From Acidobacteriota bacterium (lineage in GTDB: Bacteria; Acidobacteriota; Blastocatellia; Pyrinomonadales; Pyrinomonadaceae): a DNA stretch of 5,846 nucleotides. Shown here one piece after another: positions 1-5,495 of this stretch. The DNA lies in assembly GCA_029777145.1 (NCBI GenBank), contig JAKOSS010000881.1, positions 1 through 5,846 of the forward strand, in the 5' to 3' direction. The notes under the pieces were generated by a model that made no database searches, was not told the DNA's origin, and was given only the letters and a program-made list of their open reading frames with translations. The translations under genes were made by a program, and so were the position numbers. Every line of letters starts with the position of its first letter. Position 1 is the first letter of the stretch.

Positions 1-141
1 ATTCTTTGAAATTGGGTAACGCGGGAAAACATCTGACTTGTGCAACGGTCGAGTCGGGCGGGCGCAGAGCGCCTCTTCCTGACCTGCAAATGAGTTTGTA
101 AATTTCGGTGAAATTAATCGCCTCCAACCCATTTGGAATGG

Positions 142-158
142 CCGACTTCGGAAGTCGG
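142..158. repeat. Perfect small hairpin (CCGACTT / AAGTCGG)
   Basis: Seven perfectly paired bases at 142-148 and 152-158 surround the loop CGG. On the plus strand the hairpin is followed by ATTTTGG. It could be a weak rho-independent terminator for something left of the window, but the T run is only four bases, so a dispersed palindromic repeat is at least as likely. Confidence 0.4.
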
Positions 159-186
159 ATTTTGGCATCGGGACTTGATATTAGCC

Positions 187-220
187 CAATCGCAAATCGG
201 CATTCGAAAATCGCAAATGG
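187..220 (+). repeat. Period-7 repeat, AATCGCA family, copy 1
   Basis: The tract reads as successive heptamers of the type AATCGCA, AATCGGC, ATTCGAA, AATCGCA, AATGGAG. Its 34 bases match the reverse complement of 2368-2401 at 30 positions, so this is one copy of a dispersed element present twice in the window in opposite orientations. No open frame of interest crosses it. Function unknown. Confidence 0.75.
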
Positions 221-330
221 AGAGGCCCGGGGTCGCGTGTTTCACACGCTCCTTGAAAAATGTTCGAATGCCCGTCACCAGGTTCCGCCTCACGGCGTCA
301 CCCGGTGCTACCGTTACATCGCGTGCTCCG

Positions 331-720
331 CACGCTCGACCCGCTTCGGTCACAACTGAAGGCGCAACTCATGCGAAGTCGGCGATTCGCAATAGTTGAG
401 AGTCGGGAGTTGAGCGCGAGGTGTTCTCCTAACTCTTAACTCCCGACGCTCGACCCGCGTCGTTTACGTTTGAAGGCGTAACTCATGCGGAGTCGGCGAA
501 TGGCAACAATTGAGAGTCGGGAGTCGGGAGTTGAGCGTGAGGTGTTCTCCTAACTCTTAACTCGCGACCCGCTTCGATCACGCCTGAAGGCGTTAGTCTT
601 GCGGAGTTGGCGAATCGCAACAGTTGAGAGACGGGAGACGGGAGTTGAGCGTGAGGTGTTCTTCTAACTCTTAACTCCCGACCCGCTTCGATCACGCCTG
701 AAGGCGTAACTCATGCGAGT
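331..720. repeat. Tandem array of three 114-bp units with hairpins
   Basis: The landmark GAAGGCG recurs at 358, 472, 586 and 700, exactly 114 bases apart, giving three full units (358-471, 472-585, 586-699), a partial left end from about 331 and a truncated fourth unit to about 717. Units 2 and 3 differ at about 10 of 114 positions. Each unit carries an inverted repeat of GTCGGGAGTT type: 402-414 pairs with 435-447 (13 pairs, one G-T wobble), and the equivalents are 523-535/556-568 and 637-649/670-682. The arms consist of heptamers (GTCGGGA, GTTGAGC, TAACTCT). Because 114 is a multiple of three, a 38-residue repeat peptide appears open on the minus strand, but it has no start signal, no ribosome binding site and no resemblance to known proteins. 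I read this as non-coding. Confidence 0.85.
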
Positions 721-734
721 TGCCGTATATCACA

Positions 735-1026
735 CTTGAGTTTTGGCATATCAAACTTGAGTTTTGGCATACCGAACTTGAGTTTTGAACCCGCATGGAT
801 GCAATTGAGGTATACCGCATTTGAGTTTTGGCATACCGAACTTGAGTTTCGGCATACCGAACTTGAGCTTTGCACCTGCACGGATGTGTTCGGCGCGTCG
901 CAAGTTGAGTTTTGCATCCGCTCGGATGCAATTGAGGCATACCCAACTTGGGGTTGCACCTGCAGGGATGCAGTTGGCGCATCGCAGAAACAAGTCCACT
1001 GCACGGGATGCAAGGCGCCGGCTCCA
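735..1026. repeat. Composite array of 21-bp (A) and 43-bp (B) units
   Basis: A 21-bp unit beginning CTTGAGTTTT and ending CATACCGAA starts at 735, 756, 820 and 841. A longer related unit of 42-43 bp starts at 777, 862, 904 and 947. The order is A-A-B, A-A-B, B, B, so AAB forms a higher-order repeat of 84-85 bp. Unit B looks like unit A opened after CTTGAGTTTTG by an insert of about 22 bases containing CCGCTCGGATGCAATT or variants. The last B copy (947-989) is diverged, and recognisable sequence decays by about 1026. The 21-bp period (seven codons) leaves most frames open and yields apparent seven-residue protein repeats, but frames on both strands are equally open, which argues against coding. 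Two helical turns per unit could matter for protein binding; that is speculation. Confidence 0.85.
912..931. repeat. Perfect 9-bp inverted repeat inside a B unit
   Basis: TTGCATCCG at 912-920 is followed by CT and then its exact complement CGGATGCAA at 923-931. The other B copies keep degraded versions (for example GCACCTGCAGGGATGC near 955-970). This hairpin is the inserted part that distinguishes B units from A units. It could be an operator-like palindrome or a DNA/RNA hairpin; nothing in the window decides which. Confidence 0.7.
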
Positions 1027-1213
1027 CGTGCATTGGTTGCATCGGGTCTCGTGCAATCGCCGATCCGCATTCCCGGATTGACTGTCAGATGGTGGCATCG
1101 TCAGACCCGTGCAAGTCAGTTTTTTCCGTACGATTCATGTCGGCGCGAGCGATGCTGGGCGGAATGCAATTTGAAGGCAATCTGCGCCGCCATTTTGCCT
1201 CGCATTCAATTCT
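1027..1213. other. Gene-free segment right of the array
   Basis: I recognise no gene or strong structure here. The left part retains decayed GCATCC/GGATGC-like words of the preceding array. An imperfect palindrome (GATCCG...CGGATT) lies near 1063-1079, and GTCAGAT/GTCAGAC copies lie around 1083-1106. The region is downstream of the minus-strand gene ending at 1214, but I see no clear terminator hairpin with a T run. Confidence 0.4.
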
Positions 1214-1690
1214 TCAGTTCTGAGATTTGGGCGAGAGCAAAATGATCGCAGGTTCGTTTTGCGCGGCACCGTCCGGCAAATACTGAAGAAACTCCTGTTC
1301 GTCCGTTCGGAGATACCAGCCCCGGCGTTCGCTTGAAAGATTCCCCATGTTTCGGGTCCCTTTTGCGTATGATTCAGCAAGCCCCTTCTTGTCGAAGATG
1401 CTGACGTTGACGACGTTCATCGACCGAAATTGTTCTGAAAGGATCTTCGCAACCGTCTCCATGCCGTCCTTAGTGAACAGATCCGACTTGCAATATACAA
1501 TGACGACGCATTTACGGTCGGCGCAATTCCGCTGGACAACTTCGTAATCCGAGGAGCCGAATCAGGATTCGGATACTTCAATACTCGAATTAATTCGTCC
1601 TCGTGACCCGCGATCGGCCACGCCAGGGCACGATTCTTGAAACAGGAAGAAAACGCAAAGGCCAATCGACAGGATCATAAAATGCTTCAT
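1214..1690 (-). pseudogene. Small exported protein gene interrupted by in-frame TGA
   Basis: On the minus strand an ATG at 1690 opens with a typical signal peptide or membrane anchor (MKHFMILSIGLCVFFLF), then a Cys at residue 21 that could be a weak lipoprotein site. The frame runs 42 codons to a TGA at 1562-1564. The same frame then continues open for 116 codons to a TGA at 1214-1216, including convincing protein-like sequence (CVVIVYCKSDLFTKDGMETV, later ERRGWYLRTDEQEFLQYLP). Restored length would be about 158 residues. A good ribosome binding site precedes 1690, so the start is real. Alternatively the TGA may lie in a short shifted stretch: another frame over about 1605-1555 reads HEDELIRVLKYPNPDS, which looks more natural than the in-frame VADRGSRGRINSS, so one inserted and one deleted base about 50 nt apart, or sequencing errors, would also explain it. 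Selenocysteine is possible but unsupported. A truncated downstream start at 1462 is poor. I do not recognise the family. It lies 93 bases downstream of the membrane gene 1784-2257, probably in the same transcript. Confidence 0.6.
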
Positions 1691-1699
1691 AGTTCCACA

Positions 1700-1705
1700 C
1701 TCCCC
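1700..1705 (-). promoter_or_regulatory. Ribosome binding site GGGGAG for 1214-1690
   Basis: GGGGAG on the minus strand lies 9 bases upstream of the ATG at 1690. It fixes the start at the signal-peptide methionine rather than the internal ATG at 1462, and is the main evidence that the interrupted gene originally began here. Confidence 0.55.
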
Positions 1706-1783
1706 GGCTTAACTATTTGCAGTTTTTATTATTCTCAAGTCCAATCGTAATGTTTTTAGAATCATCTTGTCTTTCCAGGAACC

Positions 1784-2257
1784 TTATTCCGGACCTGACT
1801 TATTCGATTTCGGCCCGAAACGAATTTCCGCGATGATGAGGCCGGCCAACAGTGCCGTCGTAAAGCAAATTCCGCCCCAGTTCATCATCGGACCTTTCGG
1901 GTTCAAGTTCTGATCTATCCACACCCAATCCGAACCAAATTTGCTGAGTCCGGCGAAAATGATGACGACCCAAAGCTTGGAACCGTAAAGCGCCGCTGAT
2001 GACACCAACGCCATCATTCCAGCGGATCGACTGAATCTCAGGACAACAAGCGAACAAGCGATTGCAAAAAAGAAGGTGCAAACATAAATCAACGAATTCC
2101 TGAACTGAAGATCGGCCAGTTTGCCAACCTCCCCAATGCCTTCGATCTGCCGCACGCTCTGGCCGTCAATGATCCGGGTCGCAAAGTCAAAGAGTACGGA
2201 TTGAACGACCAAAATCAATAAAAGCTCCAATAGGTAACGCAATTTGCTTTGTTTCAC
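1784..2257 (-). CDS. Hypothetical four-helix membrane protein
   Basis: This 157-residue protein begins with GTG at 2257, set by a perfect AGGAGG six bases upstream, and ends with TAA at 1784-1786. Four hydrophobic segments are visible at about residues 8-26, 55-75, 79-104 and 126-146, separated by short loops. The loop at about 106-126 (FGSDWVWIDQNLNPKGPMMN) is polar and aromatic. The C-terminus is short and charged. I recognise no family motif, catalytic residue or transporter signature, so only inner-membrane localisation is inferred. Codon choice is more mixed at third positions than in the GC3-rich transporter and channel genes to the right, suggesting a less constrained or accessory gene. 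It lies upstream of the disrupted exported-protein gene and may have been its operon partner, and is divergent from the metal transporter at 2657. Possible roles, such as partner of the small exported protein, are guesses. Confidence 0.8.
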   Translation of the reverse strand: MKQSKLRYLLELLLILVVQSVLFDFATRIIDGQSVRQIEGIGEVGKLADLQFRNSLIYVCTFFFAIACSLVVLRFSRSAGMMALVSSAALYGSKLWVVIIFAGLSKFGSDWVWIDQNLNPKGPMMNWGGICFTTALLAGLIIAEIRFGPKSNKSGPE

Positions 2258-2263
2258 TTATCG

Positions 2264-2269
2264 CCTCCT
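2264..2269 (-). promoter_or_regulatory. Consensus ribosome binding site for GTG start at 2257
   Basis: The minus strand reads AGGAGG here with six bases (CGATAA) before GTG. This perfect Shine-Dalgarno decides for the non-ATG start, and contrasts with the two plus-strand genes, which have no obvious Shine-Dalgarno. Confidence 0.85.
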
Positions 2270-2367
2270 AACGACCGAATTCAGGAATTGAGCCAATGTG
2301 CAAAACACAGGCTTCGCTCGATCTCGGACTTACAACTCACTCTAGAACCCGGTCCCTGCCGCCCTTC

Positions 2368-2401
2368 CCATTTGCGATTTTTGATTTCCGATTTGAGATT
2401 G
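2368..2401 (-). repeat. Period-7 repeat, AATCGCA family, inverted copy 2
   Basis: In plus orientation it reads as heptamers CGATTTT, TGATTTC, CGATTTG, AGATTGA. Its reverse complement matches 187-220 at 30 of 34 positions. The two copies bracket about 2.2 kb holding the tandem arrays and both minus-strand genes. Confidence 0.75.
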
Positions 2402-2409
2402 AATCCTCT

Positions 2410-2465
2410 CACCCCTTCTCCCCTTCTCCCCTTCGCCCCTTCACCCGTTCTCCCCTTCTCCCACT
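2410..2465 (-). repeat. Period-8 tract, GGGGAG-rich on minus strand
   Basis: Seven consecutive octamers of type CTCCCCTT (variants CACCCCTT, CGCCCCTT, CACCCGTT, CTCCCACT) fill 56 bases. On the minus strand this gives seven runs of three or four G separated by 4-5 bases, a textbook G-quadruplex-forming pattern. The strict purine/pyrimidine asymmetry would also favour triplex formation. It sits in the divergent promoter region about 190 bases upstream of the transporter start. Confidence 0.8.
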
Positions 2466-2489
2466 CACACACCCGGTCGCTACCTTTCT

Positions 2490-2555
2490 CGATTCTCTAC
2501 ACTCTACTTCCGACCACTGAACACCGTCCACCGTCCACCGGCCACAAACACCGTC
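2490..2555. repeat. Period-7 CAC-rich repeat
   Basis: Heptamers CGACCAC (2511), TGAACAC (2518), CGTCCAC (2525), CGTCCAC (2532) and CGGCCAC (2539) follow each other without gaps. The phase continues leftward more weakly (TACACTC, TACTTCC) and the word CACCGTC recurs at 2549. It is unrelated in sequence to the other period-7 tracts of the window. Function unknown. Confidence 0.7.
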
Positions 2556-2656
2556 CGCTTTCCTCTCATACTCAAAAAGGTTATAGTCGAACTTCGGTCA
2601 ATTTCCGATAAACAGCTGACTTAAGACAATGAACGACGGCGATAGTAGTAGACGCA

Positions 2657-3964
2657 ATGCTGCTGACAAGGTTTTCTCCGAGAAAATTCGTGCAGTACCT
2701 CGTGCGCGTTCCCTCGCGCATCCGTCGAAGTCTCTCCAATTATAGATTATTTGCGTATCTCGCGGTCCTCGGACCGGGAATCATCGTGGCGAACGCGGGC
2801 AACGACGCCAGCGGGATCGCCACCTATTCGACCGTCGGCGCCGGGTACGGTTACGAACTGCTCTGGGCGTTCATTCCGATGATGCTCGCGCTGATCGTCG
2901 TCCAGGAAATGTGTGTCCGGATGGGCGTCGTCACGGGACAAGGCCTCGCCGATCTCATTCGCGAACAGTTCGGCGTGCGCTGGACGGCGCTCGTCATGCT
3001 CGCGTTGCTGATCGCAAATACCGGCGTCATCATCTCCGAATTTGTCGGCATCGCACAGGCGTCGGAACTCTTCGGCAGTCCGCGGTTCGTGACGATCCCA
3101 CTGACCGCAGGATTGATCTGGTGGCTGGTCGTGAAAGGCACGCAGAAGAGCGTCGAGCAGGTCTTCTTGGCGATGTCGCTCGTCTTTCTCGGTTACGTGA
3201 TCTCGGCGTTCCTTGCCAAACCCAACTGGGAAGAGGTCGGCGTTCAACTCGTCGAACCGAACTTCGATTTCCACTCGGGCTATCTGTTCACCGTCATGGC
3301 TCTGATCGGAACGACGATCACGCCGTTCATGCAGGTTTTTGTCCAATCGACCGTCGTTGAAAAGTCGCTCGACGAAGAGGATCTGCCGCTGGCGCGCGCC
3401 GACGTCGTCGTCGGAACCGTTTTCGCCTGCATGATCGCGGCGTTCATCGTGATCTGCACCGCGGCGACGCTTCACCTTCAAGGGATTACTGAAATCGATT
3501 CGGCGGCGACCGCGGCGGATGCGCTTACGCCGGTGGCAGGTGTTTACGCGAAGTACCTTTTCGCGATCGGGTTGTTCGGCGCGGCGATGCTCGCCATGGG
3601 CGTGCTTCCGCTGGCGACGGCGTACAGCCTGAGCGAGGCGCTCGGGTTCGAAAAGGGCAATTCAAGATCGTTCCGCGAGGCGCCGATCTTTCTCGGTATA
3701 TTCTCGTCGCTGATCGTCCTCGGCGTGATCGTCGCCCTCATCCCCGACATTCCGCAGATCAAACTTCTTCTTTTCACCCAGTGCGTCAACGGCGTTCTGC
3801 TTCCCTTTCTGTTGGTCGCGATCGTCTCGCTTTCGTCGAACCGCGAGATCATGGGAAAGTACGCCAACGGCTGGGTTTTCAAGACCGTCGCGTGGACGAT
3901 CACGGTTGTCGTTTCAAGCCTCTCTTTGATGTTGATTGGAAAGACGATCGTTGATATGTTGTAA
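2657..3964 (+). CDS. Nramp-family divalent metal ion transporter, non-canonical site
   Basis: This 435-residue inner-membrane protein belongs to the Nramp (MntH/SLC11, LeuT-fold) superfamily, which imports divalent metals by proton coupling. Evidence is the N-terminal LGPGIIVANAGNDASG (residues 38-53), the following VVQEMCVRMGVVTGQGLADLIRE region (81-103), and GTTITPFMQVFVQS (218-231) at the TM6 position. Eleven helices can be placed between about 33 and 430, and the length is usual for the family. The canonical TM1 motif DPGN reads DASG: the aspartate is kept (D50) but the metal-binding asparagine is G53. The canonical TM6 MPH reads T222-P223-F224, so the metal-selective methionine and the histidine are both lost. 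Classic Mn/Fe specificity therefore cannot be assumed; prokaryotic Nramp-related Mg transporters also lack these residues. The first 30 residues form an unusual Arg-rich cytosolic extension. The start at 2657 is the only ATG after an in-frame TGA at 2630-2632, but has no clear Shine-Dalgarno. The MscS-type gene follows after 20 bases, probably in one operon. Confidence 0.92.
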   Translation: MLLTRFSPRKFVQYLVRVPSRIRRSLSNYRLFAYLAVLGPGIIVANAGNDASGIATYSTVGAGYGYELLWAFIPMMLALIVVQEMCVRMGVVTGQGLADLIREQFGVRWTALVMLALLIANTGVIISEFVGIAQASELFGSPRFVTIPLTAGLIWWLVVKGTQKSVEQVFLAMSLVFLGYVISAFLAKPNWEEVGVQLVEPNFDFHSGYLFTVMALIGTTITPFMQVFVQSTVVEKSLDEEDLPLARADVVVGTVFACMIAAFIVICTAATLHLQGITEIDSAATAADALTPVAGVYAKYLFAIGLFGAAMLAMGVLPLATAYSLSEALGFEKGNSRSFREAPIFLGIFSSLIVLGVIVALIPDIPQIKLLLFTQCVNGVLLPFLLVAIVSLSSNREIMGKYANGWVFKTVAWTITVVVSSLSLMLIGKTIVDML

Positions 3965-3984
3965 CGACTCCACACAAAACGAAT

Positions 3985-5487
3985 ATGCTCAACGTGGAAC
4001 TCCGCAACAAGACGTTTGTCTTGCTCGTTTACGCCGGAATCATAACGATCGTGTTGATGTTGATTCCCGGCGACGATACGGCCAGGCTATACCTCGAACC
4101 CTATTTGCAGGGCGGAGACGGAACGGGCGGAATGGCCGGGCAGGTCGGCCGGACGATCGAGTCGCTGTTCCTCAACCTGCTCCACATCATCAAGATTATC
4201 CTTTGGATGACGCTCGTGATCATATTCGTGCGTTATCTGAATTACATCATTTTCAACGTCGTTCTCAGAAACAACACGCAGACCGAGATTTCGTCGTTGA
4301 TCAGGTCAGTCGTTTCGATCATCGTCTCGATCGTCGCGTTCTTCATAATATTTCAGTCGCAGTATCCGAACGTCGAGCTAACCGCGTTGTTCACCGGTTC
4401 GACGATCCTCGGAATCGTTGTCGGTCTCGCGCTCCAGGACACTCTCGGAAACCTTTTTGCCGGGATCGCGCTTCAGGCCGACCAATCGTTTCAGGTCGGC
4501 GACGTCGTCAATATCCAAAGCAACAAGTGGGTCGGTGTGATCGAATCCGTTTCTTGGCGCGGCGTTAAGATCCGGACGTTTCAGAACAAGGTCGTCGTCA
4601 TCAGCAACGCGGTTCTCGGGAAGGACGTGATCGAGGTCGCGCCGAAAGAGAACCTCAACGCGCGGATCGTCTACTTCAACACGCTCTATTCGAATCCGCC
4701 GACCAAGACGATCCAGCTTGTCCGCGACGTCGTGTCAAAGGTCGAGAACGTCTCGTCGAAATTCCGTCCGAACGTCCGCGTCAAGAACCTCGGCGACAAC
4801 GGCATCGATTACGAGGTCAAGGTCTGGCTCGAGGATTACTCGAAGTACAACGACACCGACGCGCTGATCCGAAAAAGGATCTGGTACGCGTTCCAACGTG
4901 AAGGTATCGATTTTGCATACCCGACCCGCACGGTTTACATCCAGAAAGAAAAAGCGCCGGTGGACGAGACCGAGGCGATCAGCGAGATTGTCATGCGACT
5001 CGCGGAGGTTTCGTTGTTCGCGCCGCTGAGCGAGCACGAAATGAAGCGCATCGCCGAAAAGGTGATGGTCAAGCTGTTCTCGCCGGACGAACCGATCGTC
5101 AAGCGCGGCCAGGAAGGGAGTTCGATGTTCGTCATCCACCGCGGCGCGGTCAAGGTACAGGTCCGCGAGCGCGGCAAACCGAAGGTTATCATGAAGCTCA
5201 CGGAGGGCGATTTCTTCGGCGAAATGGCGCTGTTTACGGGTGAACCCCGCACGGCGACGGTGATCGCGACCGAGGAAACGGAAGTTCTCGAGATCACGCA
5301 CCGTTCGTTGAAACCGATACTCGAAGAGAACCCCGAGCTCGTCGAACGCTTCAGCGAGATCATCGAATCGCGGCGCGCAAAGCTGAGCGAATCAACCGAA
5401 GCCGACACGCTCAGCGGTGCCGACGCAAAATCCGGCGTTTTCAATTCGATCCGGAAGTTCTTCGGACTCGGCAAAGGCGCGGAATGA
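3985..5487 (+). CDS. MscS-like channel with C-terminal cyclic-nucleotide-binding domain
   Basis: This 500-residue protein combines a small-conductance mechanosensitive channel with a CNMP-binding domain, the architecture of bacterial cyclic nucleotide-gated (bCNG) channels. Helices lie at about 11-27, 64-90, 105-126 and 134-163. The last is the pore helix with the MscS signature (GIVVGLALQDTLGNLFAGI, 143-161), followed by the beta domain (about 171-220, VGDVV through VVVISNAVLG) and the alpha/beta domain (about 222-320). Residues 342-462 are the nucleotide-binding domain: lead helix LFAPLSEHEMKRIAEKV, beta roll, and phosphate-binding cassette FGEMALFTGEPRTATV (411-426) with the key Glu (E413) and Arg (R422) intact, so ligand binding is likely. 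The Thr after that Arg resembles the residue linked to cGMP preference in eukaryotic kinases, but bacterial specificity cannot be read from it. A short amphipathic tail (VFNSIRKFFGLG) ends the protein. E. coli MscS has 286 residues, so the extra length is the extra helix, linker and CNBD. Members of the bCNG group are reported to be ligand-gated and weakly or not mechanosensitive. The ATG lies 20 bases after the transporter stop with no Shine-Dalgarno. Confidence 0.95.
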   Translation: MLNVELRNKTFVLLVYAGIITIVLMLIPGDDTARLYLEPYLQGGDGTGGMAGQVGRTIESLFLNLLHIIKIILWMTLVIIFVRYLNYIIFNVVLRNNTQTEISSLIRSVVSIIVSIVAFFIIFQSQYPNVELTALFTGSTILGIVVGLALQDTLGNLFAGIALQADQSFQVGDVVNIQSNKWVGVIESVSWRGVKIRTFQNKVVVISNAVLGKDVIEVAPKENLNARIVYFNTLYSNPPTKTIQLVRDVVSKVENVSSKFRPNVRVKNLGDNGIDYEVKVWLEDYSKYNDTDALIRKRIWYAFQREGIDFAYPTRTVYIQKEKAPVDETEAISEIVMRLAEVSLFAPLSEHEMKRIAEKVMVKLFSPDEPIVKRGQEGSSMFVIHRGAVKVQVRERGKPKVIMKLTEGDFFGEMALFTGEPRTATVIATEETEVLEITHRSLKPILEENPELVERFSEIIESRRAKLSESTEADTLSGADAKSGVFNSIRKFFGLGKGAE

Positions 5488-5495
5488 ACGCATTC

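Larger units (their letters stand above)
1..330. other. Gene-free left edge, no recognisable coding
   Basis: I see no recognisable gene here. A plus-strand frame is open from the edge to a TAA at 99-101, and a minus-strand frame is open from about 101 to the edge, but neither translation resembles a protein I know, so a gene end cut by the window cannot be excluded. The stretch contains a small perfect hairpin (142-158), a period-7 repeat (187-220) and, at about 279-320, short GC-rich inverted motifs such as GCCTCACGGC and CACCCGGTG that look like dispersed intergenic repeat rather than coding sequence. Confidence 0.5.
2258..2656. other. Divergent intergenic region, repeat-filled
   Basis: This 399-base gap separates the minus-strand membrane gene from the plus-strand transporter, so promoters for both must lie in or near it. 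Most of it is low-complexity repeat: 2368-2401 (period 7), 2410-2465 (period 8) and 2490-2555 (period 7). The most promoter-like piece left is about 2560-2656, where TTATAG at 2581-2586 resembles a -10 box, but I see no convincing -35 partner. No RNA gene or riboswitch fold was recognised. Apparent plus-strand reading frames through it are products of the repeats. Confidence 0.55.

Noticed and set aside
483..695. Minus-strand 70-residue frame with a 38-residue repeat
   Set aside because: It is the 114-bp repeat read in frame, since 114 is divisible by three. No ribosome binding site and no protein-like composition; the DNA hairpins explain the sequence better.
331..1026. CRISPR array
   Set aside because: Units are contiguous and similar along their whole length with no unique spacers between constant repeats, and no cas genes are present.
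736..1245. 169-residue plus-strand frame with LSFGIPN heptad-like repeats, and overlapping minus-strand frames with LKFGMPK repeats
   Set aside because: The 21-bp unit is seven codons with few stops, so both strands are open in several frames at once. No frame has a start signal or a non-repeat domain, and the B units change length by one base between copies, shifting the frame.
2249..2611. 120-residue plus-strand frame rich in Pro, Ser and Leu
   Set aside because: It is a translation of the period-7 and period-8 pyrimidine-rich repeats, without a ribosome binding site, and overlaps the well-supported start of the minus-strand membrane gene.
2629..2745. Possible 38-codon leader ORF (ATG at 2629) overlapping the transporter start
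   Set aside because: No convincing Shine-Dalgarno, and its sequence past 2657 is an out-of-frame reading of the transporter gene. A role in translational coupling cannot be shown from sequence alone.
2747..3481. 244-residue minus-strand frame antisense to the transporter
   Set aside because: It is rich in Arg, Asp and His, typical of the complement of a GC3-rich gene. The plus-strand Nramp homology is unambiguous.
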